Positions 13,387 through 24,745 of a stretch of 64,000 nucleotides of DNA are shown one piece after another (within the stretch, counting starts at the first letter, position 1; each line of letters begins with the position of its first letter). The translations under genes and the position numbers were made by a program. Origin of the DNA: Spirometra erinaceieuropaei (Eukaryota > Platyhelminthes > Cestoda > Diphyllobothriidea > Diphyllobothriidae); the NCBI GenBank assembly GCA_902702965.1, contig CACRXP010000711.1, positions 150,787 to 214,786 of the forward strand. The letters run 5' to 3'. The notes beneath the pieces are model-generated. The model ran no database searches, was not told the origin of the DNA, and was given only the letters and a program-made list of their open reading frames with translations.

Positions 13387-13668
13387 TATTGGACCCCTGT
13401 ACCATCAGGAAGTTCCTGATTGTTCTAAGTTTCCTCATGCTTTATGGGGTGGTCGGACTAAAAAATCCCCGAAAATTTGAAGTCATTTTGTAAACTGGCC
13501 ATTTGAGGCAATGGTGTTTTATGATGCATAATAACTTAGTCCGTTTAGCTCAATGTAGTATAAGGTAAATAAAACTTAAATGCCCTAGAAGAGTTAAACT
13601 TCGTCATTGCATGCTACTTTGGGTTTACGCAAGATTTTAAACCTTTCCCTAAGTTCGGTATTTAAACT

Positions 13669-13674
13669 TTTATT
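13669..13674 (-). promoter_or_regulatory. AATAAA poly(A)-signal match
   Basis: AATAAA on the minus strand lies 34 nt beyond the stop codon of the 154-codon frame at 13708-14172. Chance matches are common in DNA this AT-rich, so it only supports a 3' end if that frame is real. Confidence 0.25.
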
Positions 13675-13707
13675 GATTATTGTCACATCTAAGTAAGCAA
13701 TGGTCCG

Positions 13708-14172
13708 TTAACCTACGCGTTCGTCGCCTGAGCTGGGACGTTCAACATCTCGCCGTACAAATAAATGTCCACTTCGCGATTTCTCAATTTCAGAGGCGAC
13801 TGTTGAATTAGTTGTTCGATGTCCTCTTTGCTGTTGTAGCTTCTGTTCTTGTGCTCGCATTGAATTTAATTGCAGCCGTATGATTCTCATCCATTTTTGT
13901 TTTCTAGACGGCGTCCTTTGTTCCTCCATAGGAGTTTTCGGAATAAGAGGTAGATAGTCATCTCTCTCAATTCCTACTGAGGTTTGTGCCATTCTGGGGA
14001 TATTACCAAAGTCTAATGTAGGTTGGACCGGAGAAATAGCTGCCGCATGACACGCCGAGTTTGCAAGCTTTACCGTGCAAGTTGTGTTTGGTATGACCAC
14101 CGGTATCTCATTTAGTGGTTCGATGACAGCCGGTACTTTTAAAATCTGATGTCCTGGTTCCTTCATGGACAT
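13708..14172 (-). CDS. candidate small gene or terminal exon, 154 codons, unknown
   Basis: This is the longest ATG-started frame in the window (the frame at 29928-30383 is of similar length but opens on GTG). A stop lies two codons before the first ATG, and a second Met follows two codons later. The predicted protein is soluble, with no signal peptide or membrane span. The first half is rich in Pro, Ile, Val and Ala. Residues about 80-125 are very basic and Gln-rich, with an EEQRTPSRKQKW stretch followed by LQLNSMRAQEQKLQQQRGH. The tail is charged (EIEKSRSGHLFVRRD). The Gln/Arg segment could form a short helix or coiled coil. I recognise no family. AATAAA occurs 34 nt after the stop. It sits in a gap of about 1.3 kb between two foldback copies. 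It could be a real lineage-specific gene, an exon, or a chance frame; length, amino-acid balance and the poly(A) match favour testing it first. Confidence 0.35.
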   Translation of the reverse strand: MSMKEPGHQILKVPAVIEPLNEIPVVIPNTTCTVKLANSACHAAAISPVQPTLDFGNIPRMAQTSVGIERDDYLPLIPKTPMEEQRTPSRKQKWMRIIRLQLNSMRAQEQKLQQQRGHRTTNSTVASEIEKSRSGHLFVRRDVERPSSGDERVG

Positions 14173-14699
14173 GTGTTTTCAGTAGCAAATGTGCGCTTAT
14201 GCAGAAAACATCGATATAACAATTCTTTAAATGTTTGCCCTGGAAAATAATAAGCGCTGTCCTTCATATATACATTACTGTCGCGCCTAGCGTCCCTGTC
14301 ATTTGAACAACGGATCGCAGTGGTTAGGATTTTAATTAGGACACTCGGAAGCGATGAGTTTACGTTGATTGGCCAGAATTCTGAGCCAACTGTATGCAGC
14401 ACAAGACATGGAACGTAATTCCACTAAAAAGTAATATTTATTGGGCGCAAAAACCTCCCAATTATGTAGTGTCCAATTAACCTTTGTGTTGATGCCTGTC
14501 GGTTGCTGCGATCTGTTTACTTGGCTTTGCGCTTACTGGGCACTTACACGCCCCGCTTTCAAGCTAATAAACTACAACTTGTGTCGTTGCTCAGACTTGA
14601 AAGGCAATGCTAACTCTGCCGGTCTTAATTGCAGTCTCGATAAAGAAAACTGTTTATTCCAATGTTACTTAGCCCTGCATGGGCTAATAATTTGAAAGC

Positions 14700-15320
14700 C
14701 AGGGTAAATGTGCTCCTGTGAAATGTTAACTGGCATTCCAAAATACGTTTGGCAACCACATGTCGTTAGTCCTGCATTCAGGCTCTCCAAACTTCAAGCT
14801 GTTAGCACCCCACTGAGATGCAATCGTAATTTTCTTTTACACAAGTTAGATGGCGTCATAAATGCTCCACAAGAAGTTGCAATGGATATGAATCATTTTT
14901 GTCCACTATAAAAATAGCATCAACAAGCGTGCTGATAAGATGCTGCATGAGTAGGCAGTTATGGAATTCAAAATTAATAAGTACTAATATTTGAACTTGA
15001 AAGATACATTCTCTCTAAGTATAGAATTTAAAGCGGTTGAGATTTTCTTGTAATTAATAAGCAGATGGAATATTTCGTCTTAACCCTCTGTAAAATATAT
15101 TTAACTGTGTAAGACCACGGAAAGCCGATTTAAGAATTCCGTACCGATTAACTGGTCACTGTGGCAAATTGTGGTTTAGGCAGGCATTCCGATGAGCTGA
15201 CACATCTTGCGACTATGCCGAATGATGGTTACTATTAACTGCTACTTAAATTGTATTTTCGAATTAAAATGTATTTCAGAATTGTAGTCAACGTTACATG
15301 AGATAACAAAACACGCAAAA
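14700..15320 (+). mobile_element. foldback element, subfamily A, left arm internally deleted
   Basis: The left end (cagggtaaatgtgctcctgtg, then aaatgttaac...ttccaaaatacg) matches the terminal 45 bp of the family. It then jumps to the spacer block gcattcaggctctccaaac at about 14774. The right arm follows from about 14985 and ends with gtatttcagaattgtagtcaac...tacatgag near 15300. About 330 bp of left arm is missing. Divergence from other copies is high, so this is an old insertion. Confidence 0.65.
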
Positions 15321-16724
15321 CAAACTCAAGATATTTAAACAAGATTAGCGAATAGCTTGGGAAACCGGCTGCTATTATATTTTTTCGCCGGAAATAAATG
15401 CTGAATTTGAAATGAACTAATAATAAATTTTGGCAGTTTACCGGATAGAAAAATATTAATTTCAATGCAGACAATCTATAAAATGTTAGCTCTCCGGTCA
15501 AAGTTAATTTACCTTTGCGTGGTCGCGCATACCATAATGTTAATGCATTATACAGGATCGCATTTAAAATGTATCCTATTTAGCGCAAGAAAATAGGAAA
15601 CTCTTTGTCAGAGCCCTTTCAATGATACTGATGCCAAAATCCCTCGTTTAAATGCACCGCAGTGTTTAATGATCTACACAGATTCTGCATTTATTCATAT
15701 CAGCCAAAAGGTTGTTAGTTTTCTAAAACACTGCCATTCTGCGACGACTGAATTAATCATAGTCCCAGATTTGTACTTCAAGTTAAACACAACAATCGAG
15801 GAGGAGGTGAAAGACACGTTAATACCCACATCGAGCACTCTTTTGGTGCTTTAGGTCGTTGGGCTTTCGGTGCTGACGGAGATTTTCTGCGTCAGTAACC
15901 CCCCGGGAATCGCCAGACGTCTTCTTAAGCCTTGAGTTGCACACAAACCGCATAAATGTATAAACGCACTGTATGGTTGCAAAAATACCACCTGGAGGCC
16001 GAGAAATGGAAAGATGATTATAGAACAACGATGATGGATGCGGCCGTCGATCAATTAGAGGTTCGCCCAACCAATACCACCAATAGATTTACGTTCCATA
16101 GAGACGTACTCCTTTCAATGGTGTGTCATGACCTGCTTATTTCATGATTAAGCAGACACACATTGAACCGGTAAACGCAAAGTTTTTCCTTCCTTCACAT
16201 TAAAACGCAGGCCTATTAAGACGGGGTGCTTAGACAAGCAGTGGTCGTGCAAATAATTGGGGATTCGATGAAAGCACTTGAAAGCTAGACTTTCGCATTA
16301 CCATTACGTTAATCAACAACATAGCTTATGAAATCGCGACAGTTTGCGACCTGAAGGATGTTGACTAAACAAACTTCGGGTTAAAATATAAGATATTTTA
16401 ATCATAGTAAATGTTCGATCGCATTCTAACTGCGTCGTACAAAACTGCGTGCCAGGAAGGTCCGCCTTTTTGAAGGTGAATGGAGCAGCATTCCTTTCAA
16501 GTGTATATAATGTGACTGTGTAAGACTACAGTCGCTTAGGCGAATCAAAACGCCTTGCGTTATAGAAAAAATGTGTATGCCCAACGAAACAGATGAAACT
16601 CTTTAAAACTGGAGCTGAGCACGAAACATTTGGACGATATTTGTTTTCCGAATAAATACATCATACTACCGCAGACATACATCGTCAATGAACAGACAGG
16701 CGAAATCATTTGTACCTGCGCATA
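15321..16724. other. no recognised feature
   Basis: A slightly GC-richer part at 15840-16070 is open in more than one frame on both strands (83, 67 and 63 codons). None of these shows a known motif, so I do not call a gene there. Confidence 0.45.
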
Positions 16725-17717
16725 CAGTGAGTGACCTATCTCATGAAATATTGGCTGAAATTCTAAAATGCGTTTTCCATTAGGAAGGATTACTCAGGCG
16801 TGGTTCTAATACTAATTATCTTGCACCATAATCATATAACATTTCGGACTCGATAGGATGTCAGCTTTTAAATACACTGTTTTTTAATCTTCTGTAGAAA
16901 CCGCAGTCGGTAAAAAATGACTACTTGAGTGGCATGCATTTTTCTCATGGATTTTCAATGGTCTTGCACATTCAAATATATCTTATAGGAATCACGAATA
17001 AAACCGCGCTTTCCTTCATACACTGAATAGAGACTCACGTCTTCTTTATATTTTATACTCAAGGAAGGAGTATTATTAGGTTTTTAAAAAGTTACTAATT
17101 ATGAGATTTTTTAAGACCACTCAATGTCCGTTCGCATAGCATCGTACCAGGACGTTTACACAGCTCCTCATGAAATGTACAACATAGTCCGCCTCCGTTG
17201 CAAAAATTTATAGACTCTGTATAATATTTTTTTAAAGGCATAGAAAAGTATGAGATTTTTTTACGCGGAACGCATGCACCTTGTAGACCGATAGGATTAA
17301 GCACTAATGCAACGAATGATCCGGCTCCAAATTATTCGGCAATTAGAAAACTTTTTTTAAACCTAATTATACTTCTTCCTTGAGTATAAAATATAAAGAC
17401 GATGTGATTCTCTATTAATTGACTAAAAGAAAGCATGTTTTTATTCGTGGTTTCTATAAGATGTATTTGAATTTGCAAGACCATTGAAAATCTGTGAGAA
17501 AGATGCATACCACTCAAGTAGTCATTTTTTACCGACTACGGTTTCTACAGGAGATTGAAAAGCAGTGTATTTAAAAGCTGACATCCTACCGAGTCCGAAA
17601 TGTTATATAATTATGGTGCAAGATAATTAGTATTACAACCGCGCTTATGTAATCCTTCCTAATGGAAAACGCATTTCAGACTTTCAGCCAATATTTCATA
17701 AGATGGGTCACTCGCTG
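16725..17717 (-). mobile_element. foldback element, subfamily B, complete, TA on both sides
   Basis: The left end cagtgagtgacctatctcat...ggctgaaattct is mirrored by ...agactttcagccaatatttcataagatgggtcactcgctg. The dinucleotide TA lies immediately outside both ends (16723-16724 and 17718-17719). Arms are about 16725-17100 and 17341-17717. The spacer begins 'taagaccactcaatgtccgttcgcat' and ends with a block homologous to the inverted spacer edge of subfamily A. Inner arm text (gcatgcatttttctcat...ttttcaatggtcttg) is shared with subfamily A, while the outer 200 bp differ clearly. No transposase. Confidence 0.9.
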
Positions 17718-19355
17718 TACTTGACGTATGTGATCATATAGCATTATTTTCTCAGGTCGGCTTAAGACAACAAATTTGAAAGTCAAACTACGGAATTTCA
17801 AAGCAAAGACAATCAAGTTGTCGTCCTATGTTTTCTACCCCAAATAAAATTTGCTTCTTTTACAATGAAATCCTATAAGGCACAAGAGCAACTTTAGATT
17901 TTGAACACTTTTTTACCAAAACGCCGTCTATTTACTTCGTTTGTTTGCCTTTTGATTCTTCCAATAGCAAATAACATGCATGGTTATTAAGAATGACGGC
18001 ATGGCAAAAGATCAGGGCGAGTTGAAAATCAGTAATACGTATACTAAGGACTGAACGACTAAAAACGTTATCGGCTTTATGTCCTCAAGCATTCATTATT
18101 TTCAACGTGATTACTCAGAGCCCGATTTAGTTGGTTCTTTGTAAACGTAAGAAGCCCATGCCACTCAAATTGAATACTGCCTGATATAAACAAGTCAATA
18201 TAACCTCGGGGGTTTACGAATGTTGGACACTTGCGTTATGGCTTTGAGCATTTGCGCACGGACAATAGTGCAGCTTCAGAAATAAAAGAAGCAAATAGCA
18301 CAGGCTAGGCTCAAACATTTCGTCCAATCAACCGTTTCATCTCCGAAGATGTTTGTCTGGGCTTTGTTTACCGTCTGAAGAAGTTTAAGAAGTCAAAGCA
18401 TTGTTTTCGTCAAATTAGGCAGAATACGCAGCATTCGATTTGCCGTATCATTTTTTACATTTCATTCAACTGCATAGAGTCATTCCGTACATAAACAATT
18501 AACTGTATACTATAATCTCTAAAAGGGACCACATGTAATGGTTAAATGAAAATTGGGATTACTGGTCAGACAAGTAGAAAGGAAGAAATTGTATAAATGA
18601 GCATATTTACCCCCGTAGGAGGTGCAAAAACAATAACGGCACGATCTGCAGCAATTATATTTATTACAATCAATCTAGACGAGTCTTCATAGGTTAAATA
18701 ATTGCGTTTCAAACACCAATGCGGAATATCGGCTAGTCAACTATGAGTTATGGGCTTAAACGCAGGTTGACGCTAGAATCAATCGCTACCGTAGTCCGTT
18801 TAAGCACTTTGAATTCCAGTTGCTATATAATCCTAGGTTGGATGAAATGAAATAGTTCCCAAAATGTTCTCGAAATGCAATTCGGCCTAGACGTTTACGT
18901 TTAGAATTCTAGTAGGTTGAATAGACAATAGTAGGTAGCTATTGCTTTTGGCATTTTTAGACATATAAGGGGCCTCCAAAGTTTGGTACTTGTCAGATTA
19001 GTATTTTCCGTAGAAATCGGCTTTCAGAAGACAGATTACCAATCTATCCATTAAAGTCATCTTTACTGATGCAGCTTTGCAAAATATGTGCGTTTGGGAT
19101 AAAAATTGTTTACTAGCAGCATATTTCCACTTCAGCAGTTTTAGGTTCGTGCAATGTTTTGCGTCAACTGAACCAGTCATTCAAATAGACCTGGACCTCT
19201 GTAAAACGGAGTTTTCCCGTGTGTTCCGCGGACATACAACAAAAGTAAAATATGTCCGCGTTCTTTCAAAGTGTACGCAAATGAATACTATCTGAACACC
19301 CTAATTTTCGGGCTTCTTCTGCGAATGAAATTCCTTAGTCCGATTTCTGAACTTA
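17718..19355. other. no recognised feature
   Basis: AT-rich sequence with frames of at most about 70 codons and no motifs or repeats that I could detect. Confidence 0.5.
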
Positions 19356-20790
19356 TACGGTCAGTCCCATGAAGTGTTAACCAAAATTCTGAAATGCGTT
19401 CTCAATTAGAGAGGAGTACATAAACGAGGTTGCGAAGTTAATTATTTTTAACAAAAACCTGTAATATTTTAGTCACTGAAGGGTCTAGGCTCTTGAATAC
19501 ATTCTTGTTGGCATCCTACAAATGTCCTTATAACGTGAATTTTCTTTGTCGACTGTCAATGCCTTTTTAAATCCAAAACATTTTGCAGGCAACATGCAAA
19601 AAACATTCTTTGTGCACTCATTTTGGTAGTTAACCTCATCTTCCCGAAATTATGTACCCACAAGAATGACATGTTTCAGTATAACATGAGTTTTAGAGTT
19701 AGGCTGGTTTGTGTAACCCTAATGGGTTTAGCTTTTATTGGCAGCTTCTATATTTGTTTTTAAAGGCTTTTCGTTATCATTTAATAGCAACAGGAACTTT
19801 CCCTTTGTGCGTTATCCAACAGTTTGTATAACTGCATGCACCAAGGTGTTTTAGTGTGACTTCTCAGTGGAAAATTATCAAGCATACTGTTCTTGCCTCC
19901 CCTCTCCTTAATCTCTTTGCGTTGCCTGGATTTCGTTTAATTCGTTGTGTCTTTTTGGAATTTCGTTGTCAATTCCGTACGCCGTGATTTATTTATTTCG
20001 CAATAGTAGTTACACCTTTTCGGGCTATGTCAGTGCCCACCATACCAGGCGTGCTACAGTCGCCGGCTGCGTTTTGGCTTACCTTACCCTGGTTGGAACA
20101 GTAGCGTTCCGCTTTTTCGATATCTCTGGATGGTTTCTCTCGTCGAACGCATACGCCTGATTTATTTAATTCTTTGAGAATACTTGTGCATAGTCCTTCA
20201 TTTAACCCGTAACAAGACAGTTAATTGTAGTTGAAAGGTGGTGTTACATAGCCTATTGCTGCCGATTTTAGTTGTGGGTTTTCTTCAAGACCATGCACCG
20301 TCCATTCGAATGGTATCGTGTTTACGTAACCATTAGCATATTCCAAGTTTTTTGAAGCGTTCTGTAGGCCATATATTGCATATTTTTAATAACATAAATG
20401 ACTGCATGCCTTACGTTACGCAAAAGGTATGCGGTTTGTAGACCAAAGGCGATAAACAAATTGTAACACAAAGTCGTGTTTAGGATTGATGAAGAGCAGG
20501 ATAAAATTTTTTAAACAGAATGATACATTGTCAGTTACAATATTGGAAAAAATATGATTCGCCAAAAAAGGAATAAAATTAATAATACTTTTGGAAGTTT
20601 TATGTAAAATGCATGCGAGTTTAAATTGAAAACTTTAGGTAAAGTACATAATACATAACCTAGCAGTTTTTGTGGACGGTAGGTCTTATACGGAAAGCAG
20701 CCAAAGTTGCAGTCGAGTCTACGTACTTTTTAATAAAATAGCATTCAAAAATTTTGTTTGGCATTCCATAAGATCGGCCATTGGCCAAAT
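19356..20790 (-). mobile_element. foldback element, subfamily B, old and split by an insertion
   Basis: 19358-19680 aligns with the left arm of subfamily B (ggtcag.cccatgaa, then ctgaaatgcgttctcaatta, then the ttttagtcactgaaggg block). From about 20283 the B spacer resumes (tcaagaccatgcaccgtccattcgaatggtatcg), and a diverged right arm runs to cattccataagatcggcca near 20785. About 600 bp between these pieces (roughly 19690-20270) has no counterpart in the other copies and appears to be a later insertion. It is pyrimidine-rich and contains a 71-codon frame (19945-20160, not ATG-started) that I do not recognise. Confidence 0.6.
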
Positions 20791-23584
20791 CAGCGTCTGT
20801 CAAACTGTCCTTTTGTGATGTTCCTTTGTCTCCGTTCGGACCTGTTTACCTTAAACTGAATAACGGCTAAACAAATTTATTCATTCTTAAAAAGATTGTG
20901 GATAGGCTAATTGCTGCACCTTTTGATGCGATCAGACTTAGCTCATTTCCCTTGGACTGAGCAAGTGTCATTTTGCAACTCAAACATATGGCAAAATATT
21001 AACCTAACCGTTATACACAAAAGTTAATTTGCCACACATTGGCCAAGACTGCAGATCCGATCTGCCTCGTTACGAAATTCAATTATGCTGCATGCCGTAG
21101 GAAAGACAGAAATGTTTATTCGTTTGCAGTGCTGGGTGATGCGTCTAGGTTTTCTCCTTCGGCGCAACTTGTCTATCGAATGAGCCGAATGTCCAAGTCT
21201 TGTGCCAAAATTCCCTTAACAGTAAAATATCCGCGACAACTGCTTATCGAGACCAAGGCAGTACGTTGCAATCCATTGAGAGGAACGTCAGAACTCCAAC
21301 TGGGCATTATATGCAAGAGGGGTTTTACGGTCGTGTAAGTGGTATTTAGACCCTTGCCAAAGAATTATCCTGAAGCGCTCTTGCTCAAAAATTCCTGATC
21401 AACAATATATGCGGATGCAAAGGGCGCTCTGCCTTTTGCACATCACAGTGCCCCAGTAAATGGTTGATAATTTCTGAATATGCATGATAAGACCCAGATA
21501 TATACTGATTTTGTTCGTTAAATTGGACAATGCATCCCAAGGGTTGGAATCACAAGTTACGCATCGGAGCAAGGCAATTAAAAGTATACTAGCTCCTGCA
21601 ATCCAGATAAGATCATTTTCCTGTGAACGGCAGCTAGGAGAACCTTATTTTGTAGAGCAATTTATATGGAGTCTAGTTAGTTTCCCACTGCCATAAAAAT
21701 ATCCACGGTGTGAAACTCTCAGTTGGGGATTGAATCAGAAAATGAAGTGTTTTAAACTTCATAGCATGTATCCACTATAATGGCTTCAGCATAAAGACTG
21801 GGTGTGCGGTAAGGACAGAGTATGAAAGATGGCGAAATTTTAATGCATGTCCAAATTTGGATAACATTATTTATTTTTAGTGAACCAGAATTCTAAGATA
21901 ATAAAGGGCAGAGTTTACGTCTTCGTGCAACCGTAATCGCGTTTACGCCGGCCGAGATTGCTGGTTACTAGCGGTCGTTATAAAGTTAGCCTACACAGCC
22001 AGCTTCTTACGACATAAAGCATGCTGTATTAAGGAAGACGATAAATGTCCGTCGGATGCTGAATAAGGCGTTTCACTGACAAATCAAAAATCTTCTTGTT
22101 GTTCTTATTATACAGCCGTTTCAAAAAGGGCCAAAGAACTGACATTAGACTACAATTATGTTGACGATTGCGAAGCAGTAAATTTCAACTATGAGAATTC
22201 TGAAAACCAGCTGATTACAGTCTTCCAAAAACCGTAGTTCAAACCATTTGTTTTCCAGTAATTCGTTCCTTTCCAAGCACCTAGTTCAAGCATAAAATTG
22301 GTTCTTAAATATATTATTCAGATGTTTATGTTTTGATCTTACCACAGTTCTTACTATTTTATCTGACGCCTTGTGATTTTATATTTTCAAATTAATTTGA
22401 TAGGGAACAACATGACACAGTCAAAGTAATGCATGATTTTACAGATTGTGCATATCAGCAGACGTTAGTTATCGGCACAATAGTTTTGAAGTTGCATTCT
22501 GGTCTCTGCCCTGACCACCACAAAGGTGATTATTTGTGAACTATCCCTACAACAGCATCGAGGCAGGAAACGCTCTATAAGTTTAGGATATGACACGCCT
22601 TAACCGGCGCTGCGCAGGGTTCCGCATTTTATACGAATGCCAAACATCGCAGAAGACGGTGGCGCTACTAGACGCAGACTTACGCCACAATATACAGTCC
22701 CTGCAGTAGATGACTGGCTTGGTCGGGCAGCGGACAGGCGCACGGAAGGTGGAAAGGGGAGCACTGCCGACTATAAGCATTTCCTCTCTGCTGTCGTTCT
22801 AGGAAATATCCTCATTAAAAATAATATGAGGCTGTTATTATCTAACACTATGTGCATAAAGTAGTGGCTTAAAATTCTACCTACTGAGCCTTCAGGCTGT
22901 AAGGACTTCTTCTGAATAAAGCTTTCGTGAGATACGAGAAGAACAGCTTACATCCGTGGGCGTTCCTGTTCCATTGTGCGTGGGCCAGATGATGTTTGAC
23001 AGGTGTAGATGAGCTGTTTTGTCTCCTCCGTGACTAGCCCCGAACCTGTCTCTGGTCGCTATGAATTCTATCTTGTCATCAGATCAGTTGCAAAGTTCAA
23101 TTCATTAAAAAAACATAGTTTAATTTAAATAAATATGAAATGTACTTTAAAACGTCGTACAAGATGGGAGTGGCTATTTTGCTTTCAGCGATTCACATAT
23201 TACGTCCAGAATCACTTTCCAGTATTCCGGATCGAGTATAAAACGTGTATGAGAGAATTTTAGGCCTTGCAATTTATTCAAGTAGGGTGAATGCGCTTTT
23301 TGCCACCGCCTATAGGATTTAAATGTTTAGTGTTTTAGCTGAATGCAAGGGAAATAAGCAAATTTTTTTAGGTATATGTGCGATCAGTATGCCAAGATAC
23401 AACGCCATAGAACGTAATTTAATTTGCATTTTACCCTAGTCATTATTATCAAAAACAACATTTTATATGTGTTGATTTGTTGCAAACTTCGAGAAAAACG
23501 CGTTTCCTTTGTACAGTGATTATCCGGCCAGTACATTTAAAATGCTCACACCATATATGATACTTGTCAGTAAAGGTACTTTTC
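20791..23584. other. no recognised feature
   Basis: The largest frame is 21039-21338 (plus, 99 codons), basic and Cys-containing, with no known motif and no support beyond openness. A GC-richer patch at 22560-23060 (frames open on both strands) may be a decayed repeat. Nothing here can be named. Confidence 0.4.
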
Positions 23585-23725
23585 AGAAACACGTACAATA
23601 GTTTTACCGATATTCAGCCGCTGCGTGACAGAGCTTTCGAGGATTTGACTCAACAGTAGGTCTCCAGCGTTCCCTTTTTTTCCTTCTGGTAGCTAATCCA
23701 GCTTTGAAATCGCTGTGTGCAGATT
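23585..23725 (+). repeat. dispersed repeat, copy 1
   Basis: This segment aligns in the same orientation with 63195-63320. Shared text includes acacgt, ccgatattc.gccgc.gcgt, cagagctttcg/cacagtttcg, a gg.ctccagc.ttccc block, and a T-rich run followed by tctgg.ag. Similarity seems to continue more weakly for another 80 bp on the right. The unit is not one of the foldback subfamilies. It may be part of a retroelement untranslated region or a SINE; I see no A/B box or poly(A) tail that would settle it. Confidence 0.6.
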
Positions 23726-23899
23726 TCACCAGGTTTTGATCGTTAACTCTGAGTCGCCCAGTTTATCTAAGACCTGTAGCCTCAGACTTAATTTTGATAC
23801 GAATAGTAGGGCCAACGAACCATATGATATTTATAAACTGCCAACAAACGTATGCCATTTGTGACAGCACCGGCATGTTTGTCGGCATAATGTATGCGT

Positions 23900-23936
23900 A
23901 TAGCTATATATACATACATACATACATGCATATACA
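23900..23936 (+). repeat. short (CATA)n-type microsatellite
   Basis: tatatatacatacatacatacatgcatatacat: an interrupted tetranucleotide run with a purine-pyrimidine alternating pattern. Confidence 0.85.
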
Positions 23937-24029
23937 TGAGAAGAAGAGGCGATCTCGGGAACCATGATTGTATTGTCCTGACGTTTCAAAAGCAGAGGTG
24001 AGTATCGTACAGCATCACACAGTATTTAT

Positions 24030-24745
24030 AGGATGGGGATAGATATCAGTCATGCTAACACGGTGGTAATTATAGGGGGGAGGAGGTGGTTAATCGGCTT
24101 TGGCGCTAATGGCCCGCATACGCACAGGGATCGTCTCTGTAGTCGCCGGGGCAGAGCGGGAGGGAGGGTGACTGCTGTCAATCTGCCTGTCTCTCGTCGG
24201 AGGGCGGAATTTGAACGTTGGTGGCCATCGCCCGCATTCGCGTTGACCTTAATTGTCGTGCTGGGTTGCTAGTCTTGATTGCATCACTCTGACCGCGTTT
24301 CTCCCCGTCTGCATATACATATATATATTGCAGATGGGCGCTCACCGACTGGTTTACGGAACGTGTTTTATTTTTTGTGATTGGGGGCACGTAATGGAAC
24401 AGTGACCGGCAGTACAGGTAAGTGAGATGGTATCGACAAAGACAAGGGAGACCGGAATGGCCATTACCGGCTTGTTAGCAGTCATCAACCAATCATAGCT
24501 AATCCCCTGTGTAGATCGCTTGAAGTTCGTAACTAACACGTTCAGTAACCCGAACATTCATCCTCAATGTGCTCTGTGGGCATGGGCGGCCAATGAGCTC
24601 GGATTTGCATAGTGCATGTGTGCGCGGACAATGAACGGCAGGAGTGTCCGGGCATTCTGTGAGCAACACTACTTCCGATAGGCCAAAACAACTGTATCTG
24701 ATCAGTGCACTGTACCCCAGGCTTGGTAGGTAATACGACTGCGCG
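24030..24745. other. GC-rich block, probably a decayed repeat
   Basis: Composition is much richer in G and C than the flanks, with G-runs at 24076-24090 and gggagggagggtg at 24159-24171. Overlapping open frames occur on both strands (79, 70, 67 and 69 codons); this is expected where stop codons are depleted by composition. No protein motif is visible. Confidence 0.3.
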
